Source: an uncultured bacterium (GTDB lineage: Bacteria; Armatimonadota; JACIXR01). Taken from it: a DNA stretch of 51,160 nucleotides. A program made the translations under genes and the position numbers. Position 1 is the first letter of the stretch. Each line of letters opens with the position of its first letter. The notes beneath the pieces are model-generated. The model saw only the letters and a program-made list of their open reading frames with translations, made no database searches and was not told the origin of the DNA. The DNA lies in NCBI GenBank assembly GCA_938041455.1, contig CALITO010000044.1:1-51160 (forward strand), given 5' to 3'. Below are positions 24,505 to 32,546 of this stretch, piece by piece.

Positions 24505-26232
24505 TTATATCCTATTGCCTGCTTGCAGGGTATAAAGTCTTGCATAAAAGCCGTTTTGTCTGAGAAGTTCCTCGTGGGTGCCTTCTTCCACCACTTTACC
24601 ATCGAAGAGGACTATTATCCTGTCCGCTGAGCGGATTGTTGATAAGCGATGGGCGATGATTATAGCTGTTCGCCCTTCAAAGAGTCTCTCCATCGCCTCG
24701 TATATCTTTAGTTCGGTCTCCGAGTCAAGGGAGGCGGTAGCCTCATCTAAGATGAGGATGCGGGGCTGACGTAGGAAAGCTCTTGCCAGGGCTATCCTTT
24801 GTCTCTCTCCTCCCGAGAGTTGGGCGCCCCTTTCCCCTAATATAGTATCGTAGCCCTGGGGAAGATTAACGATGAAACTGTGTGCGTTAGCTAATCTCGC
24901 CGCTTGGACAATCTCTTCTTCGCTCGCTCCCAACTTTCCTATAGCGATATTCTCCCTGACGGAGCCAGCAAATATTATAGTTTCTTGCGGGACTGCGGCC
25001 ACGAACTTGCGGAGAGATGAGGGCTTTATTTCCTTCAAATTAACCCCGTCTATGTAGATATCCCCCTCCGTAGGGTCGTAGAGGCGAAGGAGGAGGGCAA
25101 CCAAGGTGGATTTTCCCGCTCCAGTTGGTCCAACTATCGCCACTTTCTCCCCCGCTCTTATGTGAATGTCTATTCCCTTCAAGACCTCCTCTTCCGTATA
25201 AGTAAAGGAAACATTGGAGAAGATTATCTCTCCCTTGACATCTTTTAAATCCACCTTCCCTTTAGCTCTCTCAAACTCCCTTGGTTCTTCGAGCACTTGG
25301 AATATCCTTTCCCCTGCCCCTACAGCGGATTGAAGGTTAGCCCAGGTATTGGAAAGCCAGACTATTTGTTCTATTAATAGCACCATATACCAAATGAAAG
25401 CTACTAAACCTCCTGGGGTGAGGGCGTTGTTCAGCACGAGGAAACTGCCATAACCTAAGGCACAGAGGAAGGGGAGGGCGCCTCCGAATAGTCCGAGGGA
25501 AGACATTAACGCCCTATATTTGGCATTTTTCAGAGCGGTCTCAATGAATTGTCTGCCTATCCTTTCCAGTTTTTGAAGGAGGAAACTCTCCAAAAGGAAA
25601 GTTTTTACTACAAGTATTCCACTCAAGGTATCTTGAACTAAGGAGGTCATCTCGCCCAACTTTTCCTGCATCGCCATAGCTTTCTCCTTGACCCTCCTTC
25701 CCAGTGGCGCAGCTACGAGGAGAAACAGGGGGAGGAAAAGCAGGACGAAAAGGGAGAGACGAAGGTTTATTGTAAGCATAAGGACCAAACCACCTATAAG
25801 TAGGATTGGCTGGCGAATAAGATTGATTATCTCCGAAGAAATAAGGTTTTGCACCGTTCCCACATCGTTCATAAGGCGGGATATCATATCTCCTGTATGA
25901 ACTCTCTGGAAGAAGCGGAAGGAGGCATTTTGGAGGTGGTTGAATAATTTTATCCGCATATCGGTGCTCACACTTGCTCCCAGGTAGGCAAAATTGAGCG
26001 TCTGGAGATAGCTTGCCAATGCCTCTAAAGCGAGGATGCCGAAAGAGAGGAATAGCAGTATTTTAAGGGTAGGGAGGTCTTTGGAGAGGAGAGCGGAGTT
26101 AAACATCCCCCTTATAAGCCAGGGGAAGGCGAGGGTGGTTGCGGAGGTTATAAGGGTGAGGAAGCAACAGAAAAGGACAATATGCCAAAAAGGGATAAGA
26201 AACAGGAGAAGCTTTCCTAATCCCCCTCTCAC
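24505..26232 (-). CDS. ABC exporter, fused permease and ATPase (MsbA/MdlB-like)
   Basis: 575 residues. Six membrane helices in the first 310 residues, then one ATPase domain: Walker A GPTGAGKST, Q-loop VPQET, signature LSGGERQR, Walker B ILILDEATASLDSE and H-loop IIAHRLST. It would act as a homodimer or with a half-transporter exporting lipid, peptide or drug. The neighbouring polyprenyl synthase and the presence of an lptD-like gene make a lipid flippase role attractive, but nothing in the sequence fixes the substrate. GTG start overlaps the stop of the polyprenyl synthase gene by 3 bases. Confidence 0.88.
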   Translation of the reverse strand: MRGGLGKLLLFLIPFWHIVLFCCFLTLITSATTLAFPWLIRGMFNSALLSKDLPTLKILLFLSFGILALEALASYLQTLNFAYLGASVSTDMRIKLFNHLQNASFRFFQRVHTGDMISRLMNDVGTVQNLISSEIINLIRQPILLIGGLVLMLTINLRLSLFVLLFLPLFLLVAAPLGRRVKEKAMAMQEKLGEMTSLVQDTLSGILVVKTFLLESFLLQKLERIGRQFIETALKNAKYRALMSSLGLFGGALPFLCALGYGSFLVLNNALTPGGLVAFIWYMVLLIEQIVWLSNTWANLQSAVGAGERIFQVLEEPREFERAKGKVDLKDVKGEIIFSNVSFTYTEEEVLKGIDIHIRAGEKVAIVGPTGAGKSTLVALLLRLYDPTEGDIYIDGVNLKEIKPSSLRKFVAAVPQETIIFAGSVRENIAIGKLGASEEEIVQAARLANAHSFIVNLPQGYDTILGERGAQLSGGERQRIALARAFLRQPRILILDEATASLDSETELKIYEAMERLFEGRTAIIIAHRLSTIRSADRIIVLFDGKVVEEGTHEELLRQNGFYARLYTLQAGNRI

Positions 26233-27167
26233 TTTCTCCTCCGGAGGATGAAATCGCTCAATTGAAGGACAACTTCCTTAGCGGGGGAGGGAGGGAAGGG
26301 GGCAAGATAGCTCTTCGCTTTAGCGATGTAACCTTCCGCTTTCTCCTCCGCTTTCTTTAATACCCCCCTTTTCTCCAGTTCCTCCCTCAAACATTGGGGT
26401 TCCAACCTCAGTAATTCCCGCAATTTGTGGTTTCCAAGGAGTATGTAGGGGAGTGTGAGGTTTCCCTTTTTTATATCGGAAGAGATGGGTTTACCCATAA
26501 GTTGTTCTTCGCTGGTTATGTTGAGGATGTCATCGGTTATCTGGAAGGCGAGCCCGAGGTTCTTTCCAAAAAGGTAAAGGAGCCTTTCTTGTTCCTCATT
26601 TGCTTCAGCTACGATCGCTCCTATCCTCGCGGTTGTGGCGAAAAGGGAAGCGGTCTTCAAATTTATGATCCTAAGATAATCTCTCAGGGTGACATCTTCC
26701 CTACCCCTCATCGTGAGCTCAAGTGCTTCTCCTTTGCTCATCTTCTCCACTGTATCCGCTACAAGGGGAAAAATTCGCCTATCTCCCCATCTGAGGGTGA
26801 GTTTGGCCGCCTTCGCGACGAGGAGGTCGCCCACGAGAACCGCTACCTTGCTTCCCCACCTTACATTAACCGAGGGAACACCCCTTCGCATATCTGCCTC
26901 GTCTATTATGTCATCGTGGATGAGAGAAGCTGTGTGAATGAGTTCAACCGCTGCCGCTAAATAATAAGCTTTCCTCTTTACCTTTCCTAACATTTTGCAA
27001 ATATTGAGGAGGAGAACAGGTCTCAACCTTTTCCCATTGGTGAAGAGGATAGAGGAGGCCGGGAGGGAGAGTTCCTCGGGCACATCCCTCATCTGTTCTC
27101 GGAGGATTGCCTCCACCTTCACCCTTTCCTTCTCTAATAGAGCATAAAAAGATTGAAAATCTTCCAT
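26229..27167 (-). CDS. Polyprenyl diphosphate synthase
   Basis: 312 residues of the trans-isoprenyl diphosphate synthase family. Present: GKRLRPVLLLNICKMLG, first Asp-rich motif LIHDDIIDEADMRRG, KTASLFATTARIGA, and second motif FQITDDILNITS, where the last Asp of DDxxD is Asn. It elongates allylic diphosphates with IPP to give the chain of quinones or bacterial carrier lipids. The sequence resembles HepT/IspB-type long-chain synthases. It begins 5 bases after the upstream oxidoreductase gene. Confidence 0.88.
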   Translation of the reverse strand: MEDFQSFYALLEKERVKVEAILREQMRDVPEELSLPASSILFTNGKRLRPVLLLNICKMLGKVKRKAYYLAAAVELIHTASLIHDDIIDEADMRRGVPSVNVRWGSKVAVLVGDLLVAKAAKLTLRWGDRRIFPLVADTVEKMSKGEALELTMRGREDVTLRDYLRIINLKTASLFATTARIGAIVAEANEEQERLLYLFGKNLGLAFQITDDILNITSEEQLMGKPISSDIKKGNLTLPYILLGNHKLRELLRLEPQCLREELEKRGVLKKAEEKAEGYIAKAKSYLAPFPPSPAKEVVLQLSDFILRRRK

Positions 27168-27172
27168 AATTT

Positions 27173-28000
27173 TTAATACTCCGTAGGTAATTCTTCCAGT
27201 TGGGCGTATGAGAATACGGGACCGTCAAGACAGACATACTTTGAGCCCACATTGCATCTCCCGCATTTTCCTATTCCGCATTTCATCCTCATCTCCAGTG
27301 TGGTGATGATGCGCTCCGGGGGGAAGCCGAGCTTTAAGAGGTTCTCTATGGTGAACTTTATCATTATGGGGGGACCGCAGGTGATAGCATAGGTGTTCTC
27401 CGGGCTGGGGGATAGTTCTATAACATAAGGAGGAACGAAGCCTATATGCCCTTCCCATTTTCCGTCCTGCCTGTCTATGGTGAGGAATACCTGCACCTCC
27501 TCAGCTCCTCTCCATTCTTCTAACTCCTCCTTAAAACAGAGGTCATCGCTTGACCTTGCTCCATAAATAATGGTTATATCGCCATATTTTCTCCGATTAT
27601 CAAGGCAGAATTGTATAAGGGAACGAAGGGGAGCAAGCCCTATACCACCTCCTATGAAGATTATGTTTTTTCCTTCCATCTCCTCGTAAGGGAAGTAGTT
27701 GCCAAACGGTCCCCTTATGCCTATGAGTGCTCCTTCCTCCAGATTATGGAGGGCGGTTGTAACAACCCCCATCTTCTTCACGCTGAACTCTATGAACTGT
27801 CGTCTTGTTGGAGATGAGGAGAAACAGAAGGGGGCTTCACCTACCCCAAACACAGAGACCATCTGGAATTGCCCCGGTTTGTAGTCAAAATTTCGCTGCG
27901 CTTCCTCGTCCAGGATGACCGCCTGAAATGTCTTTATATCGGGCGTTTCTCTCCTTATGTGCTCTATCCTCGCTATATAAGGACGATAGGGATTGTTCAT
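27173..28000 (-). CDS. FAD/NAD(P)H oxidoreductase with 2Fe-2S cluster (PyrK/AsrB/hydrogenase-gamma type)
   Basis: 275 residues. Residues 1-95 are the ferredoxin-reductase FAD-binding barrel (YKPGQFQMVSVFGVGEAPFC), about 100-225 the NAD-binding domain (IIFIGGGIGLAPLRSLIQF, ITCGPPIMIKF). The C-terminus carries CGIGKCGRCNVGSKYVC, a Cys-x4-Cys-x2-Cys-x8-Cys 2Fe-2S site. Such subunits pass electrons between NAD(P)H and a partner: dihydroorotate dehydrogenase, sulfite reductase or a cytoplasmic NiFe hydrogenase. No partner is in the window, so the pathway is undetermined. It is the first gene of the operon; the promoter ends 8 bases before its ATG. Confidence 0.85.
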   Translation of the reverse strand: MNNPYRPYIARIEHIRRETPDIKTFQAVILDEEAQRNFDYKPGQFQMVSVFGVGEAPFCFSSSPTRRQFIEFSVKKMGVVTTALHNLEEGALIGIRGPFGNYFPYEEMEGKNIIFIGGGIGLAPLRSLIQFCLDNRRKYGDITIIYGARSSDDLCFKEELEEWRGAEEVQVFLTIDRQDGKWEGHIGFVPPYVIELSPSPENTYAITCGPPIMIKFTIENLLKLGFPPERIITTLEMRMKCGIGKCGRCNVGSKYVCLDGPVFSYAQLEELPTEY

Positions 28001-28008
28001 ACTTATAA

Positions 28009-28037
28009 ATTTAACAGGGGAAAAGGCCTTAGGTCAA
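28009..28037 (-). promoter_or_regulatory. Promoter of the 28000-22618 operon (leaderless layout)
   Basis: Minus strand TTGACC (28037-28032), 17-base spacer, TTAAAT (28014-28009). Eight bases lie between the -10 and ATG 28000, with no Shine-Dalgarno. Confidence 0.55.
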
Positions 28038-28061
28038 GATTCAAACCTTGATTAAAACTTT

Positions 28062-28133
28062 GGTTTTGTTGAATAATTCAAAGAATGTTCACCTTCCCCC
28101 TTTGAGGGGGTGGTGGAGTTTATAGAAATATAA
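28062..28133. repeat. Copy of the miniature-element left end
   Basis: GGTTTTGTTGAATAATTC followed by about 55 bases matching the left half of the 21371-21587 element (GTTCACCTT, CCCCTTTG, TGGAGTTTATAGAAAT). No inverted right end is visible, so it is a partial copy or solo end. The remaining gap to 28241 holds no gene that I can see. Confidence 0.5.
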
Positions 28134-28241
28134 GGGGGTCGCAATCCCCTCTCCGTCTCGCTCCCCACCTTGTAAGCAACCTCCTTGACGAGTTTTTAAG
28201 GGAGGAGAAAAATTATAGAGGAGGCTGGTTAAAGGACGAGA

Positions 28242-28670
28242 TTGGAAAGGAAAGGATTTACCCTGATGAAGCTACTCGCGATGATAGCGATCATCCTGAG
28301 CCTGGCAGTTATCCTCTTCCCCTTCTCAAGTGCGAGGGAGGAAGGTCGCAAAACTCCCCCCCTCTCCAATATGAAGCAGGTGTCCACTGGGTAAGGGAGA
28401 GCAGGGGTAGAGTCTTTGATAAAAAGGCTAAGAGATGAGGATCCGTTTGTGCGCCAGGCGGTTTGTAGGGCATTGGGTGAGATAGGTGATCCTCGAGCAG
28501 TGGAGCCTTTGATAGAAAGGCTAAGGGATGAAGATGAGGATGTGCGCGAAGCGGCTCTTGAGGCATTGAAAACCTCGGCCAAATTTAAATCCCTATGGGA
28601 AGAAATGTTATGCAGTAGGGATTTGAGGAGAAACCGCAACATACTTGTTGTAAATGAAATATTTATCTGA
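28242..28670 (+). pseudogene. Degenerate pilin head joined in frame to HEAT repeats, split by TAA
   Basis: One reading frame contains two parts separated by a TAA at 28392-28394. The first (TTG 28242, 50 residues) is a pseudopilin N-terminus: RKGFTLMKLLAMIAII then LFPFSSAREEGRKTPPLSNM, with Lys at the Glu5 position. The second (open from 28395, possible start TTG 28416) has two HEAT/PBS-lyase-type repeats: [40 protein letters not shown], then [10 protein letters not shown] and a non-repeat tail. HEAT repeats normally mediate protein contacts. It may be the remnant of a membrane-anchored HEAT protein, or two overlapping small genes. The upstream ribosome site is weak (AAGGACGAG). Confidence 0.55.
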
Positions 28671-28703
28671 TAAAACTAAGAAAATAAGAAGGAGGCGAAG
28701 GAT

Positions 28704-30206
28704 ATGCTGGAAGTGAAGTTTCCTATATCCTTTGTTGGAGCAGTTTTACTTATTGCTCCGCTCGGTTTAGCGGCAGTAAAACTCCCTTCTTTCTTTTCTC
28801 ACCATATGGTTATTCAGAGGGAGGTTAAGATACCAATTTGGGGTATAGCCTCCCCCTCAGCAAAGATAAGCGTTAAGTTGGGGGATCACAGCGCCCAGAC
28901 CACGGCCAATGCTCAGGGGCATTGGCAGGTTTCTCTCCCCCCTATGAAAGCTGGGGGTCCTTATGAGTTAGTGATTAAAGAAGAAGGGAGGGAAATAATA
29001 ACACTTAGAGATGTGTATATAGGAGATGTTTGGATTGCCTCAGGACAATCAAATATGGCGTGGCCTGTTTCCCTCGCTATGGACGCGGAGAAAGAGATAG
29101 CCTCCGCTAATCATCCCCAAATACGGTTGCTACAAGTCCCTCTTAAATCAGCCCCGAATCCCCGATGGGATATAGAATGCAAGTGGCAAGTGTGCTCGCC
29201 CCAAACTATCGGAGATTTCTCCGCAGTCGCCTACTTCTTCGCTAGGGAACTACAGAAACACCTAAACATACCAATAGGGATAATAAATTCCTCAGTTGGA
29301 GGGACTCCTGCCGAGGCCTGGACAAGTATAAGGACCCTGAGAAGTTTGCCGGAATTGAGAGCAATAATAGAGGTTTGGGAAAGATACGAAAGGGAGGTAG
29401 AGAAGTGGAAGGAAGAGGGTGAACATAAACCTCATCCCACCCCTCCCTTTGGGATAGGCGCGGAATGGGCACCTTTCTGGCGCCCCGCTGGTCTTTTCAA
29501 CGCTATGATAGCCCCTTTCACCCGTTTCCCTATTAAGGGGGCTATCTGGTACCAAGGGGAATCTAATGTAGGCAGAGCAAAGGAATATAGCCTTCTTTTT
29601 CCCGCTATGATAGAGGGTTGGAGGAAAAGTTGGGGCATAGGAGATTTCCCCTTCCTATTTGTCCAACTCGCTAACCTTGGTCAGATACAACCAGAGCCCC
29701 AAGAGAGTGGATGGGCTGAGTTAAGGGAAGCACAAATGGCTGCCCTTAAGCTACCCAACACGGGAATGGCTGTTGCTATAGATATAGGAGAGGCAAACGA
29801 TATACACCCCAAAAACAAACAGGATGTAGGTAGGCGACTTGCCCTCGCGGCCTTAGCCATAGCCTATAAAAATAAGGTAGTCTATTCTGGACCTATGTTC
29901 GAGAGAATGCAAATAGAAGGAAATAAAATTCGCATATTCTTCAAGCATATAGGTAGTGGATTGATGTATAAAGGAGAAACCTTGAAGGGGTTTGCCATTG
30001 CTGGAGAAGATAAGAAATTCCGCTGGGCAGAATCAATGATAGAAAATAACACGGTAGTAGTTTGGAATAAGGAGATCCCTCGACCAGTGGCTGTTCGCTA
30101 CGCCTGGGCGGATAATCCTGAATGCAACCTCTATAATAAGGAAGGGTTGCCAGCAATTCCCTTCCGCACAGATATCCCGGATTATTTAAAGGGGGTTTTG
30201 CCTTAG
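28704..30206 (+). CDS. Sialate O-acetylesterase-like SGNH esterase, secreted
   Basis: 500 residues. Signal peptide about 1-23 (FVGAVLLIAPLGLAAV). Features of the sialate O-acetylesterase (SASA) family: LPSFFSHHMVIQRE, WIASGQSNMAWPV (catalytic Ser about 116), GIINSSVGGTPAEAWTS, GAIWYQGESN and IGEANDIHPKNKQDVGRRL with the Asp-x-x-His catalytic ending. It would remove O-acetyl groups from sialic acids or other acetylated glycans outside the cytoplasm; many environmental members act on xylan-type acetates, so the sialate label is by family only. A good Shine-Dalgarno (AAGGAGG) precedes ATG 28704. Confidence 0.82.
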   Translation: MLEVKFPISFVGAVLLIAPLGLAAVKLPSFFSHHMVIQREVKIPIWGIASPSAKISVKLGDHSAQTTANAQGHWQVSLPPMKAGGPYELVIKEEGREIITLRDVYIGDVWIASGQSNMAWPVSLAMDAEKEIASANHPQIRLLQVPLKSAPNPRWDIECKWQVCSPQTIGDFSAVAYFFARELQKHLNIPIGIINSSVGGTPAEAWTSIRTLRSLPELRAIIEVWERYEREVEKWKEEGEHKPHPTPPFGIGAEWAPFWRPAGLFNAMIAPFTRFPIKGAIWYQGESNVGRAKEYSLLFPAMIEGWRKSWGIGDFPFLFVQLANLGQIQPEPQESGWAELREAQMAALKLPNTGMAVAIDIGEANDIHPKNKQDVGRRLALAALAIAYKNKVVYSGPMFERMQIEGNKIRIFFKHIGSGLMYKGETLKGFAIAGEDKKFRWAESMIENNTVVVWNKEIPRPVAVRYAWADNPECNLYNKEGLPAIPFRTDIPDYLKGVLP

Positions 30207-30229
30207 GGAAATATTAAGAAAGAGTTGTT

Positions 30230-31027
30230 TCAAGGCTTGCATACCAAGCAAGGTGTGTAGCCCTGCTTAATTGCTTCCTCCCTCGTCGTGAAGTAGAGGC
30301 GGTTCTTCTCGCTGATTTTTTTGGCCCAAGGGCAATCCAACCTATGGAATTTCTTGGATGATTTATTCCCAACATATTCTCCCTTCCCTTTCTCCAATGG
30401 CGGGGAGGATAAGATGGGTTTACAGACATCGCAAGGCTTATATTTATTATCGGTTATCTCCTTCGCCCTCATCTCTACCTTGTTCTTACTCGCTATTGTT
30501 TTGAGAAGTGGACAACTGGGAAGATGGTAGATCCCCTTGGATTTATCCACCACGAATCTCCTCTCCCAAAGTCCCCTTTCCTTCTCCATTGCTTCCCTCT
30601 GCAATTTTAGGAAGAGATGTTGATATTTCACATTTGGTGGAATGGTCATAACTTGGGCGTAGCCATCCTCAACCATTTTCGCATTGACGAATATCTTGCC
30701 TACATAAGCATAGGCAAGGAGTCTTCCATATTTATCGTGGGTCTGCACATCCAACTCCAAACGCACCTTCTTCCCCATTATCAACTTCTCGAGGTGCCCC
30801 TTTGCTTCCCTACCATAGGGTTCCTCTCCCAAAGTGGGGTGGTGTAACTCGGGAGCATTTATTCCGATAAGCCTTATGTGTTGCCCCGTCTTGAGGACAA
30901 AGGTGTCGCCATCTATCACCCTTGCCACATCCCCCTTTAGGCTCTTTTGCAGGGCGATGAGCCCCGCAACTAAAGCAAAAGCGATAAAGGCAAAAATTAT
31001 TCGTCTTTTATCCATAAACCTTTTCAT
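30230..31027 (-). CDS. Membrane-anchored SNase-like nuclease with tandem Cys-rich modules
   Basis: 265 residues from ATG 31027; ATG 31015 is equally possible and a longer frame to 31084 is unlikely because it lies inside the upstream gene. A signal anchor (IIFAFIAFALVAGLIAL) is followed by the thermonuclease fold (GDVARVIDGDTFVLKTGQHI, RLIGINAPE, DKYGRLLAYAYV) carrying the expected Asp, Arg, Glu and second Arg of the active site. Two C-terminal copies of a metal-binding-like module follow: YHLPSCPLLK...YKPCDVCKP and FHRLDCPWAKK...YTPCLVCKP, as in Ada-type nuclease extensions. Probably an extracytoplasmic, Ca-dependent nuclease. Its start overlaps the end of the radical SAM gene. Confidence 0.8.
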   Translation of the reverse strand: MKRFMDKRRIIFAFIAFALVAGLIALQKSLKGDVARVIDGDTFVLKTGQHIRLIGINAPELHHPTLGEEPYGREAKGHLEKLIMGKKVRLELDVQTHDKYGRLLAYAYVGKIFVNAKMVEDGYAQVMTIPPNVKYQHLFLKLQREAMEKERGLWERRFVVDKSKGIYHLPSCPLLKTIASKNKVEMRAKEITDNKYKPCDVCKPILSSPPLEKGKGEYVGNKSSKKFHRLDCPWAKKISEKNRLYFTTREEAIKQGYTPCLVCKP

Positions 31028-32435
31028 ATCCTTTACGCCAGGCGCTGAAACTGGAGCGGTTCTTGTAAGCATAAAGTAGGACATCTCCCATCCTCTCGTC
31101 TCCCTGCGTCAGCCACCACTGGATTATACCTTCCCGAACGCTCTGAAAAGAAACCCCTATCCCTCTTTCCCATAGTGCGCTCCTCAATTTATCAATCTTC
31201 TCCCTTAACCTTTCCTCGCTTTCCATAGGAAAACAACCCAAGGGAGTTTGGGGCTTGGGTATGAAGGGAGCAACAGAAAGATGGAGGGGGAGAATCTTCC
31301 TCATCCGCTCGGCGAGCTCGGCTATCTCCAATACATCCTCTATATCTTCCTGGGGTAGACCAATCATAAAGTATAGGCGAGCCCTTTTGAAACCTACCCT
31401 CTTAGCCTTTTCCAATGCTTCCCTTAGAGTCTCCTCGTCTATCCGCTTATTTATCAATTCCCTGAGGTGAGGGGAGGCAACCTCGGGAGCGAGGGTTATC
31501 GTCTTTTCCCCTCCCTCAGCCATATAGCGGAGGAACTCCTCGCTCAATGCGTCAGCTCGCAGAGAGGCAACGGAGAAGGGAATGCCCTCCTTGTGTAGAG
31601 CTTTACCTATCTCCTGAAGCGCTGAGTGGTCGCAAGTAGCCGCTCCCACTAACCCCGCTTTTCTCGCTATCCCCTTCCATCTCAAAATTCCCTCCAATAT
31701 CTTTCCCAATGACCTCTCCCTATAAGGGGAGAAGAAAGAAGGGATGAGGCAGAACCTACAACCTCGAGGGCACCCCCGAGATATCTCCACGAAAGTTGTT
31801 GAGGGGAAACCACTCAAAGGGGAGATGAATTGGGAGGAACCATCATATAAGTCCAGGTTCTTCACCCACCTTCTTTGATAAGTGTTGCTCAAAGAAGGAA
31901 CGAAGAGTCCTTGAATTTCTGAGAGTAGTTCTAACCTCTCCTTTCTATCTTGTCCTCTCTTTATTGCCTCCGCGATTTCCCTTATCATCTCCTCTCCATC
32001 ACCTATGGCGAGGGCATCGGCAAATTTGGAAAGGGGACGAGGATTAATCGTGGGGTAGGCTCCACCTACAAGAACTATGGGGTGTCCCTCTTTTCTCTCC
32101 TCTCGGAGGAGGGGAATCCCGCTCATCTCCAAAATTCTGAGAAAGTTGAGCGAATCCAGTTCATAAGAGAGGGAAAAGGCCAGACAATGGAACTCCATTG
32201 GTAATCTATCTCCTTCAAGAGAGCGAACCTCCTCTCCCTGGAAGAAATATCGTTCGCAGGAAACATCCTCCAACTCGTTCAATTCCCTATAGAGGATGTG
32301 CATAGCCAGTCCCCCAGAGCCCACTTTATAGGGGAGGGGAGAGATGAGGAGGAAACGCCATTTAGCCATTTTATAAATCGTTCCCTTCTCCCTCGAGAGA
32401 AGTTCCTTCCTTGTCCTTATTAGATAACTTTCCAT
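31008..32435 (-). CDS. Radical SAM protein with N-terminal cobalamin-binding-like domain
   Basis: 475 residues. The N-terminal 180 residues look like a Rossmann-type B12-binding domain (FLLISPLPYKVGSGGLAMHI, VLVGGAYPTINPRPLSKFA) but no DxHxxG cobalamin motif is visible. The radical SAM core starts at FVEISRGCPRGCRFCLIPSF, giving C-x3-C-x2-C for the 4Fe-4S cluster, and continues with LAPEVASPHLRELINKRI and IGLPQEDIEDVLEI. The reaction is unknown. A second ATG (MAKWRFLLISP, 32369) lies after 22 charged residues and could be the true start; both lack a clear Shine-Dalgarno. First gene of a two-gene unit with the SNase nuclease. Confidence 0.8.
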   Translation of the reverse strand: MESYLIRTRKELLSREKGTIYKMAKWRFLLISPLPYKVGSGGLAMHILYRELNELEDVSCERYFFQGEEVRSLEGDRLPMEFHCLAFSLSYELDSLNFLRILEMSGIPLLREERKEGHPIVLVGGAYPTINPRPLSKFADALAIGDGEEMIREIAEAIKRGQDRKERLELLSEIQGLFVPSLSNTYQRRWVKNLDLYDGSSQFISPLSGFPSTTFVEISRGCPRGCRFCLIPSFFSPYRERSLGKILEGILRWKGIARKAGLVGAATCDHSALQEIGKALHKEGIPFSVASLRADALSEEFLRYMAEGGEKTITLAPEVASPHLRELINKRIDEETLREALEKAKRVGFKRARLYFMIGLPQEDIEDVLEIAELAERMRKILPLHLSVAPFIPKPQTPLGCFPMESEERLREKIDKLRSALWERGIGVSFQSVREGIIQWWLTQGDERMGDVLLYAYKNRSSFSAWRKGYEKVYG

Positions 32436-32511
32436 AGGTATCGACTAATTACAAATAATATGATAAAGGCTAAAAACCATCTTTTCAATTAGAGGGACTT
32501 TAAATCAGGAT

Positions 32512-32540
32512 TTGCTTAAAGGCACTCACCTTCATAATAT
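32512..32540 (+). promoter_or_regulatory. Promoter of the DHA2 transporter gene (leaderless)
   Basis: TTGCTT, 17-base spacer, TAATAT (32535-32540), with only 6 bases before ATG 32547. The predicted start falls on the A of the ATG, and no Shine-Dalgarno is present. Confidence 0.6.
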
Positions 32541-32546
32541 AGAGAT

